Position numbers and translations under genes: made by a program. From Monodelphis domestica (lineage: Eukaryota; Chordata; Mammalia; Didelphimorphia; Didelphidae), in the NCBI RefSeq assembly GCF_027887165.1, contig NC_077235.1, positions 5,463,378 through 5,527,377 on the forward strand: DNA of 64,000 nt, given 5' to 3'. Position 1 is the first letter of the stretch. Every line of letters starts with the position of its first letter. Shown here piece after piece: positions 1 through 26,770 of this stretch. A model generated the notes under the pieces. It was not told where the DNA came from. It made no database searches and saw nothing but the letters and a program-made list of their open reading frames with translations.

Positions 1-284
1 TCTTGCCCCCATGACAGCATGATGCTAGAAAGACATTAGGGCTGCAGAGCACTTAGGTCTTCTCCAGCCCTGAGTTGTTAGCAAATGCCACCCCAAGACC
101 TCCTTTTCTTCTCCTCTAACATAAGGCAATAGAGAGAGCTCTCAGCTTTTCTGGCTAGTGCCTGGGCTTCAGCAGGTAGATTTTTCCAAAAAGCCCAGTC
201 TAGTAGGAGGCCCATAGCCCCATTCCACAGAAGTGTAGGTGGGTACTGACCATTGTGGTACAGCAGGGTACAAGGTAAACAGGG

Positions 285-425
285 CTGCATGGAGAGTCAG
301 CAGACCTGGGTTCTGATCCCAATTCAGGCACTTCATAGCTGTGTGACCTTGGACAAATCACTTAACTTTCCTGGGTCTCTTTTTTAAATTCTATAAAAGG
401 AGTATGCTTGACTAGATAGCCTCTG
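285..425 (+). mobile_element. MIR/CORE-SINE
   Basis: The CORE motif (agctgtgtgaccttgg...caaatcacttaac) is present with a degraded tail. Confidence 0.6.
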
Positions 426-469
426 AGGTTACCTAAATCAGTGGGGTCAAACTCAAATGTGAAACCACA

Positions 470-905
470 GCTAGAGAAAACTAGGTAGCACAATGGATAG
501 AGCTGTGGGCTTAGAGTCAGGAAGATCTGAGTTGAAATCCAGCCTCAGAAACACCTAGCTGGGGGGCAGCTGGGTAGCTCAGTGGATTGAGAGCCAGGCC
601 TAAAGACGGGAGGTCCTAGGTTCAAATCTGGCCTCAGCCACATCCTAGCTGTGTGACCCTGGGCAAGTCACTTGACCCCCATTGCCTAGCCAATACACAG
701 TATTGACTCCAAGACAGAAGGTAAGGGTTTAAAAAAAAGAAAACAAACAAACAAACAAACAAGCACCTAGCTGTATGGCCTTGGGCAAGTCCCTTAACCT
801 CTGTTTGCCTAGGGATTGGAAAAGAAAGAAAAAGACAAACCATTCAAATATCTCTGCCAAGAAAACCCCACGGATGTAGAGAGGGGATACCCTAGAAGAC
901 TGAAC
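470..905 (+). mobile_element. SINE-B (MAR1-like), split by a younger SINE
   Basis: The head (ctaggtagcacaatggatag) and first half run to 560. The second half resumes at 764 with the CORE (agctgtatggccttgggcaa) and the tail (tctctgccaagaaaacc). The gap is filled exactly by the SINE-A copy at 561-763. Confidence 0.75.
561..763 (+). mobile_element. SINE-A inserted into an older SINE-B
   Basis: A full-length tRNA-derived CORE-SINE with a tail of A/AAAC repeats. It is flanked by the 9-bp duplication cacctagct at 552-560 and 764-772. Confidence 0.85.
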
Positions 906-1139
906 AAACCATTGATACTGGATCTCTTAAAGCAGTGCATTGACTAAGAAAACCATATATTAACATTATCTATGTTCTATTGTATTTTTATTTATTCTGC
1001 TAAGCATTTCCAAATTACACTTTAATCTGGTTCTGGTTTAAAGAGATCCAGATCTCTGCTCCTCATGAACCTAAGGGAAATGCAGCAAGTTGCTCACAGA
1101 GCTGGGAAAAGGACTCAGGATAAGACCTGACATGCATCT

Positions 1140-1345
1140 AACCCTTCACAGTTTGCAAGGGAAGATAATGTGTCATCTCACAGCAACCTGGTGGGATAGG
1201 AATTACTGGTGGTGTTACTCCTATTTTAGAGATGAGGAAACTGAGGCCGAAAGAGGCTGAGTTACTTGGTCAGGATCACATAGCTAGGAAGTTTGTGAGA
1301 CATGATTTGAGTCCAATCTTTCTGACTCTTAAGAGGAGACTCCAT
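1140..1345 (-). mobile_element. MIR-type SINE
   Basis: Reverse-complement MIR signature: 'gatgaggaaactgaggc' followed by 'tcacatagctaggaag'. Confidence 0.6.
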
Positions 1346-1689
1346 CTCATCCACAATATTCCATGCCCTCAAGTTTGAGGAAACTTTCCAGAGAGATGGC
1401 AAAGGAGCTACTTGCCTCCTGAGCTCGGCTCAACTGTCTCCCTGCCCTCCTGAGGAGGTCTTTCCTGGATAGTTAATGGTTCCTTTGGGTGATCTTTAGT
1501 ATCGTAGGTGTCCCTGTGCACATCTGGGAAATGGGAGAGTAATACCGTGTGTCTTCTTCTATTGTGAATCTATCAGACCTTGCCTGGGAGAAAATAGCTC
1601 TGTAAAGAAAATACTGCTATTGGGCTTGGAGCCGATGTGAAAACAGCCACCTGGAGGGGGGGGGGGGAATGGATTGCATTTTTGACACA

Positions 1690-1910
1690 GAGGCCAAAAG
1701 TCTTCGAGGTGAGTCCTGCCTCCGAACCTTTCCAGCTTTGTGGCCTAGGGTCATCAGGCATTTCATTTCCCAGAGCCTCAACTTCTTCATCTGTAAAATG
1801 GGAATGATCATGGCACCTACTTCCCAGTCATCAAATGGGATAACAGATGATTCAAAGTATTTTGCCAACATGGTAGCACTATAGAAAAGGGAGCTATTAT
1901 TATTTGATCA
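1690..1910 (+). mobile_element. MIR-type SINE
   Basis: Contains 'cctcaacttcttcatctgta' and 'aaatgggaatgatcatggca', the 3' half of a MIR. Confidence 0.55.
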
Positions 1911-2389
1911 TCTTTAAATATCGAACTCAACACCCAGCCTCATTTAAAAATACCCAGAGCCCAAACTCGACTGGTTCTTTCTGCATATTTCCCATCCACT
2001 TGAAAGAGAGTTTGGCTCTCCCTGTCTATACATAATTAGACAAGGTAATCATCAAATTCCATATTTTCATACCCGTATAATGAGTCTCCAAAGTCAATAA
2101 TGAACTGCAAATATTCAGAGAAAATATTCCTTTCTAATTTTAGGATTGATAATTCTCTCCTGGTTCTATTTGTGCACCAGGAATGACGCTGGGTTCGGTT
2201 GCTTCCCACGATGTACACCGGGGCCCATCTTGCTCCTCCTCCCCTGAGCTAGCTATGAGCTCTGCACAGAGCTTGGAATGGAGGGGTGGGGAGAGGAGGA
2301 GGAAGAAGAAGAACAGGGGCATGGTGAAGCCACTGCCAAGGAAGGCAGAGAGCAGGCTTGGAACTTCTGTTGCCTCTCATCAAACACAG

Positions 2390-2540
2390 GGCCATTGTCC
2401 CAAAGGAGCTCTGACACCAGTTGTCTGACCCTGGATAACTCAGCCTCAGTTTCCTCATTTGGATTATGTAGTGCCTATCACAGTGTTGTAGGGCTCAGAG
2501 GAAATCCCAATGTATTTAAAAGGCTTTATGAACCTTCAGG
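2390..2540 (+). mobile_element. MIR-type SINE fragment
   Basis: Contains 'tgaccctggataactcagcc' followed by 'tcagtttcctcatttgg'. From 2541 to 3085 I see nothing further. Confidence 0.5.
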
Positions 2541-3085
2541 GGCTATGGAGAGATCAGCTGTTATTCTTGCTTCTCAATTTGTTTTTTATTGTAGGGGGAG
2601 GACAGTTGGGAAGGCTAGGGGGATAGGGAATAGGAGCACTAAGGTCATCAAGGTCATCTGTTGCCATCCATTCTCCTTGTCAGTCTTGAGATTTGACCCT
2701 CATCTCCACCAGGAGACAAAAGGTAGATGGGAAGCTGACAATCCCTTCCATGTTTGACCTCTCAGGAAGGATTTCCAAGTGCATCCCTTAGCTCTGAATC
2801 CTTCCCCTGGCCTCCCCCTACTTCTTACCTGTGCCTCTCTGTGTGATTTGAGCTCAGTCCCCTGGGAAGCAGCCGAGATGACTGATGGACTGGAGAACTT
2901 GCCATGTGAGAAAGAACTGGTAGAGGAGGGGGGTTCAACCTGAAGCGAGGGACCATGTTATGGCTCCCTTCAAGCAGTGAAAGTGTTATCATGGGGAAAG
3001 GAGGCTCAGTCTTCTACTATGGGTAGTGCCAAGGTGGCAGAACAAACCAGTCACTTTGTTGTTAGGCATTCATAAGAGTTGGTCG

Positions 3086-3317
3086 TTGTTGTTCAGTTGG
3101 ATTTGACTCTTCCATCTCACTGGGGGCAGAGACACTGGAGTAGTTGGCCATTTCCTTCTTCAGCTCATTTGACAGTTGAGGAAACTGAAACAAACAGGGA
3201 GAAGTGACTTGTTCAGCGTCACACACCTAGGAAATTTCTGGGGCCAGAATTGAACTCTGAGAGATGTCTTCCTGACTCCAGACCCAGTGCTTTAGCCACT
3301 GTACCACCTAGCTGCAC
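3086..3317 (-). mobile_element. SINE-B (MAR1-like), near full length
   Basis: In reverse, the tail 'gttggatttgactcttcc', the CORE and the head 'accacctagctgc' are all present in order. Confidence 0.8.
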
Positions 3318-3611
3318 AAAAGGGAGGTAGGTTTGAGAAAAAGTAGAACTTCTGGCCATCAGAAGTGCCCCAAAGTAGAGTGGACTCCTGGGAAGCTCCC
3401 CGTCATTGGAAGTCTTTAAGCAGTATCTGGGAGGATGCTAGAGAAGGGATTCACAGTTAGGGAGGGGCAGGGCTCTAAAATCCCTGCTAACTCAGTAATC
3501 CTGCAGTTCCTGGAATTTTCTGGAATGAAGTCTGGCAAGAAAGTGTAGGGAGAAAGCTCATGTGTGTAATGGTTTGAATGGGTTTGACTAAATTATAGGA
3601 GTAAAACACAT

Positions 3612-3990
3612 GTTGTGGTCGCCATTTATAGAAATCAACTCTTAATTCACAAGACAATGGTAGCTCTATAGCTTTATTATAATAAGATAAAGATAATAAG
3701 AGAGGGAAATATAGAAAAGAGGCAAAGAATTGCCCCCCATAGTCTGTCTCCAAATCTCAGACTCAGAAACAACCCCCTCCCAGTTTCCTGCTGGGTCTCA
3801 TCTTATAAATTCTTACTACGCTCACCAGCTCTCTTACATCACTCCCCAGGAATCAATCCCAGTTCTACAATTAGCCTAGCACCACCCAGAGGGGCAGAGC
3901 CTGTGGGATCAATTTAGTGATCACTGATTGACCCAAATTCAAAACAAATGGAAGGGAAGTTCAAGTCTCTGAGGAGGCTCCTTCCCTTTC
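3612..3990 (-). mobile_element. endogenous retrovirus LTR fossil, copy A
   Basis: It is homologous over ~330 bp to the copy at 33712-34035. In its own (minus) orientation it shows a TATA-like box (plus-strand ttataa near 3803-3808), then AATAAA (plus-strand tttatt at 3673-3678) and a short U5. The remains are degraded and old. Family not assigned; no coding interior is recognised. Confidence 0.5.
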
Positions 3991-4259
3991 CAGAGAGTCA
4001 GTCCAATTTTGGGGGGTGGGGGTAGGCAGCAGCCCTGCATAGACCACACAGTACAACTGCATCCATCTCTTTCTCCTGTGGCCTTACTGGCTACTTCTTG
4101 TCCTCCCCAGCCCAGCAGAAAGAACTAGAGTCTTTCAGCTTCAGAGCTTATACAGGCCCTGGCTGTGATGATTCTTTAACAATCTGGTCCTTAATTTCAC
4201 CTTCCTATTCCTGCCTAGCTCTGAGGATACAGACTCTAAAGTTGGAGGGGTTCTCGGGG

Positions 4260-4365
4260 GACCCATTTTAGAGATAAGAAAACTGAGGCCCTAGGAGGGA
4301 AAAGGACTTGATCAAAGTCATACTACTAGTAAATAACAGAGCTGAGATTGGATTCCAATGCTTTT
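4260..4365 (-). mobile_element. MIR-type SINE
   Basis: Contains 'tagagataagaaaactgagg' and a degraded CORE. Confidence 0.5.
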
Positions 4366-4499
4366 GCTTCCCATGATCACCTTTGAACAGTTCTCTTTGC
4401 ATATTTGATCTGACCCTTGGCCCACTCCTTTCTTTTAATTTTTCTGTTTTACCTTGCTCAATAGGAATCCCCTTTATTTGTGAAACCCTCTTGACTTTG

Positions 4500-4660
4500 A
4501 GAGGTAGCATTGTGCAATGGCTAGAGTGTTGTTGCAGTTGGCATAAGGAAGATGGGTTCAAATCTGGCCTCAGACATTTGCTAGTTGTGTGTGACCTTGA
4601 ACAAGTCACTTCAGCTGTCCCAGCCTCAGTTTCCTGATCTTTAAGATGGGGATGAGATAG
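4500..4660 (+). mobile_element. SINE-B/CORE-SINE
   Basis: Head 'gaggtagcattgtgcaatgg', then 'gttcaaatctggcctcagac', the CORE, and 'ctcagtttcctgatctttaa'. Confidence 0.65.
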
Positions 4661-5519
4661 ATCCAAGATGTCCCCAGAGTCTTAGCATGGTTTTAAGCAC
4701 TGAAAACATCACTGACTTTGGGGCCACTTTGCTTGGAGATCTCTTCTTTCCGTTTTCCAGGGAAATAGAGCAGCTGATCTGATCTACATCCCCTCCCTAC
4801 ACTGTCCTAAGTGGAAATCATCCCTCTTGCAGCCTGTCCCCCTACTCTCATCCCTCTGCCCACCGCTGCCCTTCCCTGGGGGCCTGCTCTGCTTTTTGTC
4901 ACCAGGGGTTCTAAGAGACACACACTTGTGGGGAAGAAAAGAAAGAAGGCAAAATGTCTCCTGTCTAGGTGTGGGCATGAACCCTGCAAGGGGAGCTCCT
5001 TCGGCACCTGCTGGCACAAAGATCAGGCCTTTGAAGCCTGTCGTCAAGCCCGTGTGCCCAAGATCCCTCCTAATGAAATCGTGATTTTCCCCAAAGCCTT
5101 TTCAATGTTGTCCTCACTGTAAGGACATACTAACTCAGGCCCATGCAGCGCCTCCTGGTCAGCCAAAGGCCCAGGGATGCGAGGATCATGGTGCGAGGAT
5201 CAGTCTTGCCCTCAATATGCCCCAGCCATGGGGAGACCCCCTACTGAGGGGAACTGAGTCAAAGGGCTGAGCTTGGGGTGTTCCCTTTTTTTAAAAGTAT
5301 GGATTTCAGTCCATCAAGGCTGAACCTGGCATTCTTCTGCGGGGTCCTCACTGGATTGGCAGGGGGGTGGGGGTGGTAGGGAGATGGGCCATGACAGACA
5401 CCAGACTAGCCAGAGATAGGAGAAGAATCGTGAGGCTTCACACTACCACTGCCACCATTCATTGCACCAGCATGGGGAAGGGGCTTCACTCACTAACAGC
5501 ATCTTTCCTTCACTGGTTT
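4661..5519. other. no recognised feature
   Basis: Unique-looking sequence. Open frames of about 100 codons on both strands (4784-5122) match nothing I know and show no splice or start context worth calling. Confidence 0.4.
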
Positions 5520-5790
5520 GGCTAACATTTATTGAGTGCCCACTATGTGCCGTCTTGCCTTTAAGGGGATCTGGTAGCTAGGTTGTACAGTGGTTAGAGC
5601 ACTTGACTTGGAGTTAGGAAGACCGGAACTATGCAGCTTCATTGCAACTCTTGCTCTTAGAGATTTCTTTCTGTAAATCACTGAAAGTTTAAGTGACTTT
5701 ACAGGCTAACTCAATTGGCATATATGAGGCAGGACTAGAATCCAGGTTTCCCGAGCTCTATCTACATTGCCGTGCTGTTTCTCAAGTGGA
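5520..5790. mobile_element. degraded L2/SINE fragments
   Basis: An L2-like end (5521-5556, attgagtgcccactatgtgc), a plus-strand SINE-B head (5572-5627) and a reversed MIR-like piece (5690-5780). Confidence 0.45.
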
Positions 5791-6073
5791 ATAATACAGT
5801 GTTCCCTGAATAACATCCATATATGCTCACTTCTGTCACTTTGCTTATCCTGCTTGTTTGCTTAATTCTTCCATCTTTATCTCTACTAATTAAAATGGTT
5901 TCCAATTAAAACTAGATTTCAATGAAAATTGTGCCGTTTCTTCAAGATGTAGCTCAAATTCCATCTCCGGGAAGAAGAATCGGGAATGTGGTGGACCCAG
6001 CAACCACCATGAGGACTTCAGAACCCGCATCAATGAAGTAAACAATCATGATCTGAAAGGACTGGCAAAGCCA

Positions 6074-6230
6074 TACTATGTATTGCTTCCAAGGCTGAAG
6101 AGGCTAGGCAATGGGGCTGAAGTGACTTTCCCAGAGTCACACAGCTGGGAAGTGTCTGAGGCCAGATTTGAACCCAGAACCTCCCATATCTAAGCCAGAC
6201 TCCCAATCCACTAAGCTATCCAGCTGCCCA
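6074..6230 (-). mobile_element. SINE-A
   Basis: Reverse orientation: 'gtgactttcccagagtcaca', then 'gatttgaacccagaacctcc' and the head 'ctatccagctgccca'. Confidence 0.8.
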
Positions 6231-6345
6231 CCTTCTTTTGCTTTATACTTACTTGTTAAATGAGTAGCTTCTATGAGAAGGAAGGAGAGTCACTGGGAAA
6301 CGAAATTAATATAAAAACAAAAAAGAGAATCAATAAAATATTTTT

Positions 6346-6550
6346 TAAAAAGAGAGAGGGGGAGGGAGAGAGACAGAGACAGAGAGAGAGGGAGGGAGAG
6401 AGAGACAGAGAGAGAGACAGAGAGACAGAGACAGAGACAGACAGAGAGAGGGAGGGAGAGACAGACAGAGATTGAGAGAGGGGGGAGGGAGGGAGAGACA
6501 GAGGAGAGAGACAGACAGATAGACAGACAGAAAGACAGACAGACAGAGAA
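6346..6550. repeat. GA/GACA-rich simple repeat
   Basis: Purine-rich (GAGAGG)n, (GACA)n mixture; the open frames through it are low-complexity artefacts. Confidence 0.9.
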
Positions 6551-7839
6551 CTCCTCCCTGATCTGCACACACAGACTGTGATTGTGGGAAAGGACTTGGG
6601 GTTCAGCCAGTCAAGCGAATGTATAAATCAAAGCAATTCCCACTAGAACATAAGCAACCAGTGTAGCCCAGGCACTCATTGGGCCACATCTTGCCCCATG
6701 TCATCACTGGAGAGGAAATATGTAGGCAAGGCATTTGGCCAGTGAGCTGATCGATGTCTTCTGCTGCTCTGGTGATGCCGCTGAGCTCCCGGGTGCCTGG
6801 AACCACTGGGGTCCTCTGTTCTTCCTTCTCTTCACTGCTGCTTCCTCCACTCAGGCTCTGCTGATGTCCCCTACTAGTTCCCCACCATCGGCCCACGTTG
6901 TCTCTTCAGTGAGACCGAGACCCCGTGCCAGCGAGCAAGGGGCCAGGGCAGGAGGGAATCCCAGAGGCCACCTTGCCTAGTTGTGGCCTTCTCCCAAGCC
7001 CCTTTTCAGCCTTTTCCTAATATCTCAGCAGAGGTCTCACCAATCACCTTTGTTAGCCTGTTCTAGCTTCTCTCCTAGATGTTCCAGTACAGACCCTGGG
7101 CAACTCATTGGCTCGAAGGAAGCACCAGTGTTCCCATACCACCTTCGGGCCCATTCAACTCTGAAGCTAGCACCGAGTAGGGTGGGGGGCAGAGAAATAG
7201 GAGGAGGAGCCTAGGGTGGTGGTAAGTATTGGTTAGAGGGCTGCCAAGGAGGGAGCCCAGGTTTGGGAAGGCATCTGCAAGCCCTCTTGTGCCCCAACAA
7301 TAACCGCAACCGAAGTGGAGAGTCCTGGTGCAGGCTCCGTTCTCATGACGATGCCCAAAGTGGAACTTTGGCATCTCGCTCCTCGGAAGCCCAGGAACCA
7401 GGGCACCAAGTGCCTGCTGCGTTATTTTTAGCCTTGCTACCCCTCCCCCTGCCCATCCTGGAGGGAGCCCAGCCTGGATTATTTAAGGCCACACCACGAT
7501 GCTGTGAAACTCGTGGGTGCCCTGGAGACCCTGCCATGTGTCAGAGAGGGGAGGAGAAAGAAGCCCAAGTTTTCACTCCTGGGCAATGGCACTTGGGCAG
7601 CCTGTTCTGGAGGGCTCAACGATGTGGCCACAGTTTTCCTCAGGGGCCCCACACCGCATCCCTCTGCAGACACCCCATTTGTCCAGATGCCAGGCGATTT
7701 CCCCAAATCACACGGGAAGGTGATCTTGGTCAGAAGCTCCAGAACACCACCAGGAATCCCTGCTGGAGTGAGGCCCCCTCCTCACCCTGCAGCAGCTTCT
7801 AGCTAGGGGCAGTGCTTTCCTCTCAACAACTTGGGGAAG
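6551..7839. other. no recognised gene; unique sequence
   Basis: GC-moderate single-copy-looking DNA downstream of LHFPL1. It contains a MEF2-type box (ttatttttag at 7422-7431) and an AT box (ttatttaag near 7479-7487). Open frames up to 179 codons (7263-7802) are unrecognised. Confidence 0.35.
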
Positions 7840-7990
7840 TAGTAAAGGGGCAGAAATATCGGTATCTCCATTGTATGGATGAGGAAACTGAGGCACAGAT
7901 AATTGAGCTTTTTGTTTTAAGTGGTGCAACTTGCCTCATGGCTGAGGCTGAAAGGCAGGCCTGGGTGCTGTGTACCTTACAATGCTGCCT
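7840..7990 (-). mobile_element. MIR-type SINE
   Basis: Contains 'gatgaggaaactgaggcaca' with a degraded CORE. Confidence 0.5.
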
Positions 7991-8279
7991 GATCCTCTGC
8001 TTAAGCCTCTTTGGGTGGCCCCGGAGGGGAGAAGGAGAGTGGCTGGGCTGGAAGGCTCCTCTTGTAAGCATCTGAAAGGGAAATCCGAGCTGAAGAATGC
8101 ATGTCTGGCCACCTCTTGAGGAAAGCTGCCGGGGCATGAAATCCCTTCAAGAGCTCCCAGACAAATCGGCTTACAGCCAGCTCCTCAAGCCCATTTCCAA
8201 GTCCAATGGGGGCTCCAGGGCCTTCTTTCCCATCTCCAAGGGATTCCGGAGGTGAATCATAGAAAAGCAGGCCTGGAGT

Positions 8280-8440
8280 TGGGGCCCCTGAAATCACTAG
8301 TTCAAGCTTCCCTGATTTTATCCACAAGGAAACTGAGGCACAGAGAGCCGAGGACAGTGAATGAGTGGCAGGACCAAGATGCAAACCTAGGTCTCTCGAC
8401 TCCCAGTTGAGTCCTCATGCTTCATCATTTAGCACCTGCT
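8280..8440 (-). mobile_element. MIR-type SINE
   Basis: Contains 'aaggaaactgaggcacagag', then degraded CORE and 'caaacctaggtctctcgact'. Confidence 0.5.
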
Positions 8441-8847
8441 GGCCTAAGAGCAGAACTCCTTCCTAGTACCTGGAGCCATGGTCCCAGAAACCAATGGGGC
8501 GACCTCGGCGGCCCCGAGAGGATGTGCCCAGTCCACTTGCTGTTGGATCTGACATTCATGTGTCTGTCAGCAGGGATCCCCAAATGGGCAGAGCCACCTC
8601 TAACCATTGGCCTGCGGGGGTGGGGGGGGGAGCAGCACAGAAGGTGCCCTCCTTTAGGACACTGCCCTGGGGCAGGATTGTGGGAAGCTCCAAGGGCTCA
8701 GGCCCCAGCTTGGCTGCTCCAAGATCCCGAGTCTCTTCCTTGAGACTTTGGCTTGTCACGTACAAAGTAGGGATGTTGTGGGAGTCCATGAGCTCTTGGC
8801 TCTCTCCGGTTCTAGGTCTCTGCCCGATGGGAAAGGACAAAGGAGTC

Positions 8848-9128
8848 ATGATTAATCAATCAGTAATTTATTGATTGGTGTTGGTGGAGGAATCTTGGGC
8901 AACTTGGGGGCAGGGAACCCGCAGCTGGAGAGCCCAGGGGGGAGGGAAGGAGGAAAGGGGGACACATGGAAAGCTAATATCCTCTAGCAAGTGGCTTCCA
9001 GCCCGCTGGCTTTCCATAAGTGAAGGGGACACTAAGACTAAGACTCATGGTGGGGAGCGGGGCAGAGAGAGGACCGTGCCCTTCCCTACGCCCCCACCCT
9101 GAGAGACTGGAAGCGGAGCCTGGAAGGC
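8848..9128 (-). other. LHFPL1 3' UTR with polyadenylation signal
   Basis: About 280 nt follow the stop codon before a canonical AATAAA on the minus strand at 8872-8867. Cleavage would fall near 8850. The signal and its distance are visible; use of the site is inferred. Confidence 0.7.
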
Positions 9129-24108
<14,980 letters not shown>

Positions 24109-24284
24109 CTAGGCCCTTCTCCTCTGGAGTAGAATTCTGTCTTGTCTCAGGCCCAAGACTGTTCGTGGCTTCCTCTCCAGTGGCTCCTGTGGCACTGTGG
24201 GTGAAAGGCACAGACCCAGATTAGTAAGTGTCTCAAATCTAGGGAAGGGTAAGCAGCGTTCTCAGTCCATCCTAAAGTCTTCCC

Positions 24285-24640
24285 TTTCAGACTGATCCCT
24301 CATGCCTACAGTGTTCACCTTCACTCCCATCACCTCCTAGAAGCCCTAGGTTCCTTCAAAGCTCAGCCCCCATAGCAGGCCTTTCCTGAGCCTCAGCTAC
24401 TACTCGTATTTATTCTATACACACATTGTTGTCCCAAAAGTCTTAGTGAAGTTTCAAGCTTTAATCACTTAACTGAACTTAGTTTAAATAATGTAAAGCT
24501 TCACTTAGAGCTCCAAGATGGCCTGTATTTGACCCACATTTATGCATGTACCCTTTGAAGGCAGGGGATGCCTCTGTATTCCTAGTATTAGACATATACG
24601 GTGCCAAATAAATGCTTGAAGTGAATTGAATGGGCTGTGG
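24285..24640 (+). mobile_element. L2 LINE 3' end with a possible DNA-transposon insert
   Basis: The L2 phrases 'gttccttcaaagctcagccc' and 'ctctgtattcctagtattag', followed by a terminal 'ccaaataaatgcttgaa'. At 24430-24515 a partly palindromic piece starts 'gtcccaaaagtcttagtgaa', like a mariner-type MITE. Confidence 0.5.
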
Positions 24641-24914
24641 GGGTCATGTGGCTCCCCTCTGTGGGCAGTCAGAAAGCCTCCTGCATCGCATGGGACTCCT
24701 CGGGGTCTGTGGATACTCAAAGGAGGCCCACCCACCCCCAGCCTGAGAGGAAGGGGCCAGCAAGGCCTGGAGGAAAAGTGATGACAGTCACTGCTTTCGG
24801 GAAAGCTGGGAGATGTCTCAGGAAATACTGCCAACAACAGGGCCCCAGAGTATCCCATCTTCCCAAAGGCAGAGTCATGTGTGAGTTCTTCCTCCAGCCC
24901 TCAGGCCTCTGGTG

Positions 24915-25300
24915 TCCATTTATTAAGTAAGTGCCTACTGTGTGCCAGGCTGGCACCATACGAAGCACTTTACAAATATTATATCATTTGATCCTCACTA
25001 CTTTGGGACACAGGTGCTATAATTATCCCCATTTTACAAGTGAGGACACTGAGGTTCAGTGTTGACTAAGAAGAGCTGCCATTTCTATGCCATGTGGATC
25101 TCCCAACAACCTCATGAGATAATACCGTGGGGATTATTATTCCCATTTTACAAATGAGAAAACTGAGGCTCAGAAATGGGAAATGACTAGTCTAGAACCA
25201 TACAGCCGGTAAACCTGAGGTATTGTTAATCATCTTTACAGATGAAAAGGAAAGTGACTTGTCCAGGGCCACACAGCTGAGTGAGGAGGGATCCCAATGC
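24915..25300 (-). mobile_element. cluster of reversed L2/MIR 3' segments
   Basis: Three successive 'ccattttacaagtgaggac'-type segments (near 25029, 25143 and 25228), each followed by a CORE-like remnant. Confidence 0.55.
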
Positions 25301-26139
25301 CTTTCTGGCAGAATGTGCCAATAACAAGGGTCTATATTCCTGGAGATGGAGGGAAGGAGAAAGGGGGGAGGCTGTGGTAGGGAAAGAGAGGGATAGGGAG
25401 ACAGAAACACCAGAGATGGAGACATTCCCTGACTCCTTGACCAGGACTCAATCTACCAGAACCTCTGGCCCTTTTAGGGAGCACCCCTTGCTCTGCCTAG
25501 CCTCCTGAGGGCCTCAGTCCCCACTGCCTACCCACTGGAGGCACTACCCAGCTTCCTTCAGCCTTTGATTCCTCTGCCTTCTAGATGGCTCCGAAGGCAC
25601 TACAGAAAAGTATTAGGTGTGACGTGCTGTAGGGAGAAAGCATCACAGTCCAGGGTGGGGCATCCAAAACCTGGGTTGCCCCTAGGTACCAAGGCTTAGC
25701 ATGATCTCTGTCCCCAGAGTCGGGCATCATTCAGAGGGGCTCCTCTGAATCACGGACCTGGAAGGCACCTTGGAGGGGTCATCACATCGATCCCCCTGCT
25801 TCTGCTTCTGAGGATGGTGCCCCTTCAGGGGCCGCCTCTGACTGGCTTATTCTGTTCTGGAGAACACTCCCAGCCAAGCGATTCTTCCTTAGCCTGGTTC
25901 TAACCCTCTCCCACCACAGCTAACGTCCACTCCTCCCTCTCTTTGGGTCCTTGGGGGAAGCAGCGAGCAGCTGGTCTCTGCTTTTCTAGAGGCTCCAGGC
26001 CCACACGAGACGCTGAATGGCTCGTTAACGTGTCAAGCTCAGCATGTCCAAAAAGCTCATCATCTGCCCCTTTCCTGTCCCGTGTCCCCAACAAAGGCCC
26101 TGTTTCTGCTGGGGAGAGCATCACGTTCTCTCCGGTCAC
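25301..26139. other. no clear feature
   Basis: One MIR-like start near 25745 ('cacggacctggaaggcacct'); otherwise unique-looking. Confidence 0.35.
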
Positions 26140-26770
26140 TTCATTTCTCCACCCTTGCAAGGCATCCTGGGGGCTTCCTTCTGCCTCACCGTAGCCCATC
26201 AGTCACTTTCCAATGGCTCGTTTTGCGATCCTCTCCCTTCTGGCCCCTCACACAAACGCCACCCTCGCCTGCATTATCGTCATTGGTTCTGTGTTCCCTG
26301 TCCATCCTCCAGACAGCCGCCAACACCATCTTCTGAAGACCCAGATCTAAGCACATCATTCCCGTGCTCAAAGCTCTTCTTGCCTTTAGAAGAAAGTCCA
26401 AATGGCCAGAGCTGCCATCAAAGGCTCTCTCTGGTTTGCCAGCTTGACTTCTCAGGACTTCTTTCTACCTACGCTGTAATCTGGAACAAAACTGGCCCCC
26501 TGCTATCCCCTGAACTTGGCATTCAATCTCCTCCTTCTGCCCTTGCATAGGCTGTGACTCATGCTCAAGATGCACTCCCTGCTTACTTCTGCCTACTAGA
26601 ATTCCTTCAACAGCTTCCTTCAAGGCCTAGTTCAGGTTGCTCTCTCCTCTAGGAAGCCTTCCAGATTCCTCCAGTTGTTAATGCTCTCCCCCTTCTCTAA
26701 TTGTCTTATAATTACTTATGTGCTTAAATGCATTGGTCCAGGTAAACAAATCTCTGGACGGAATAGTTGT
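26140..26770 (+). mobile_element. L2 LINE 3' region, 5' of the polypyrimidine array
   Basis: Contains 'gaagaaagtccaaatggcca', 'ccttcaaggcctagttcagg', 'ctctaggaagccttccagat'. The expected L2 end reappears after the array at 29861-29890 ('gtatcccagtgcctagcaca'). Confidence 0.65.

Noticed and set aside
561-640. tRNA-like sequence at SINE heads
   Set aside because: The A/B-box-like parts belong to tRNA-derived SINEs, not tRNA genes.
6346-6550. Regular GACA/GAGA units considered as a CRISPR or minisatellite array
   Set aside because: Simple-sequence repeat with no spacers; the genome is eukaryotic.
7263-7802. 179-codon plus-strand frame downstream of LHFPL1
   Set aside because: No domain or family resemblance; overlaps other open frames.
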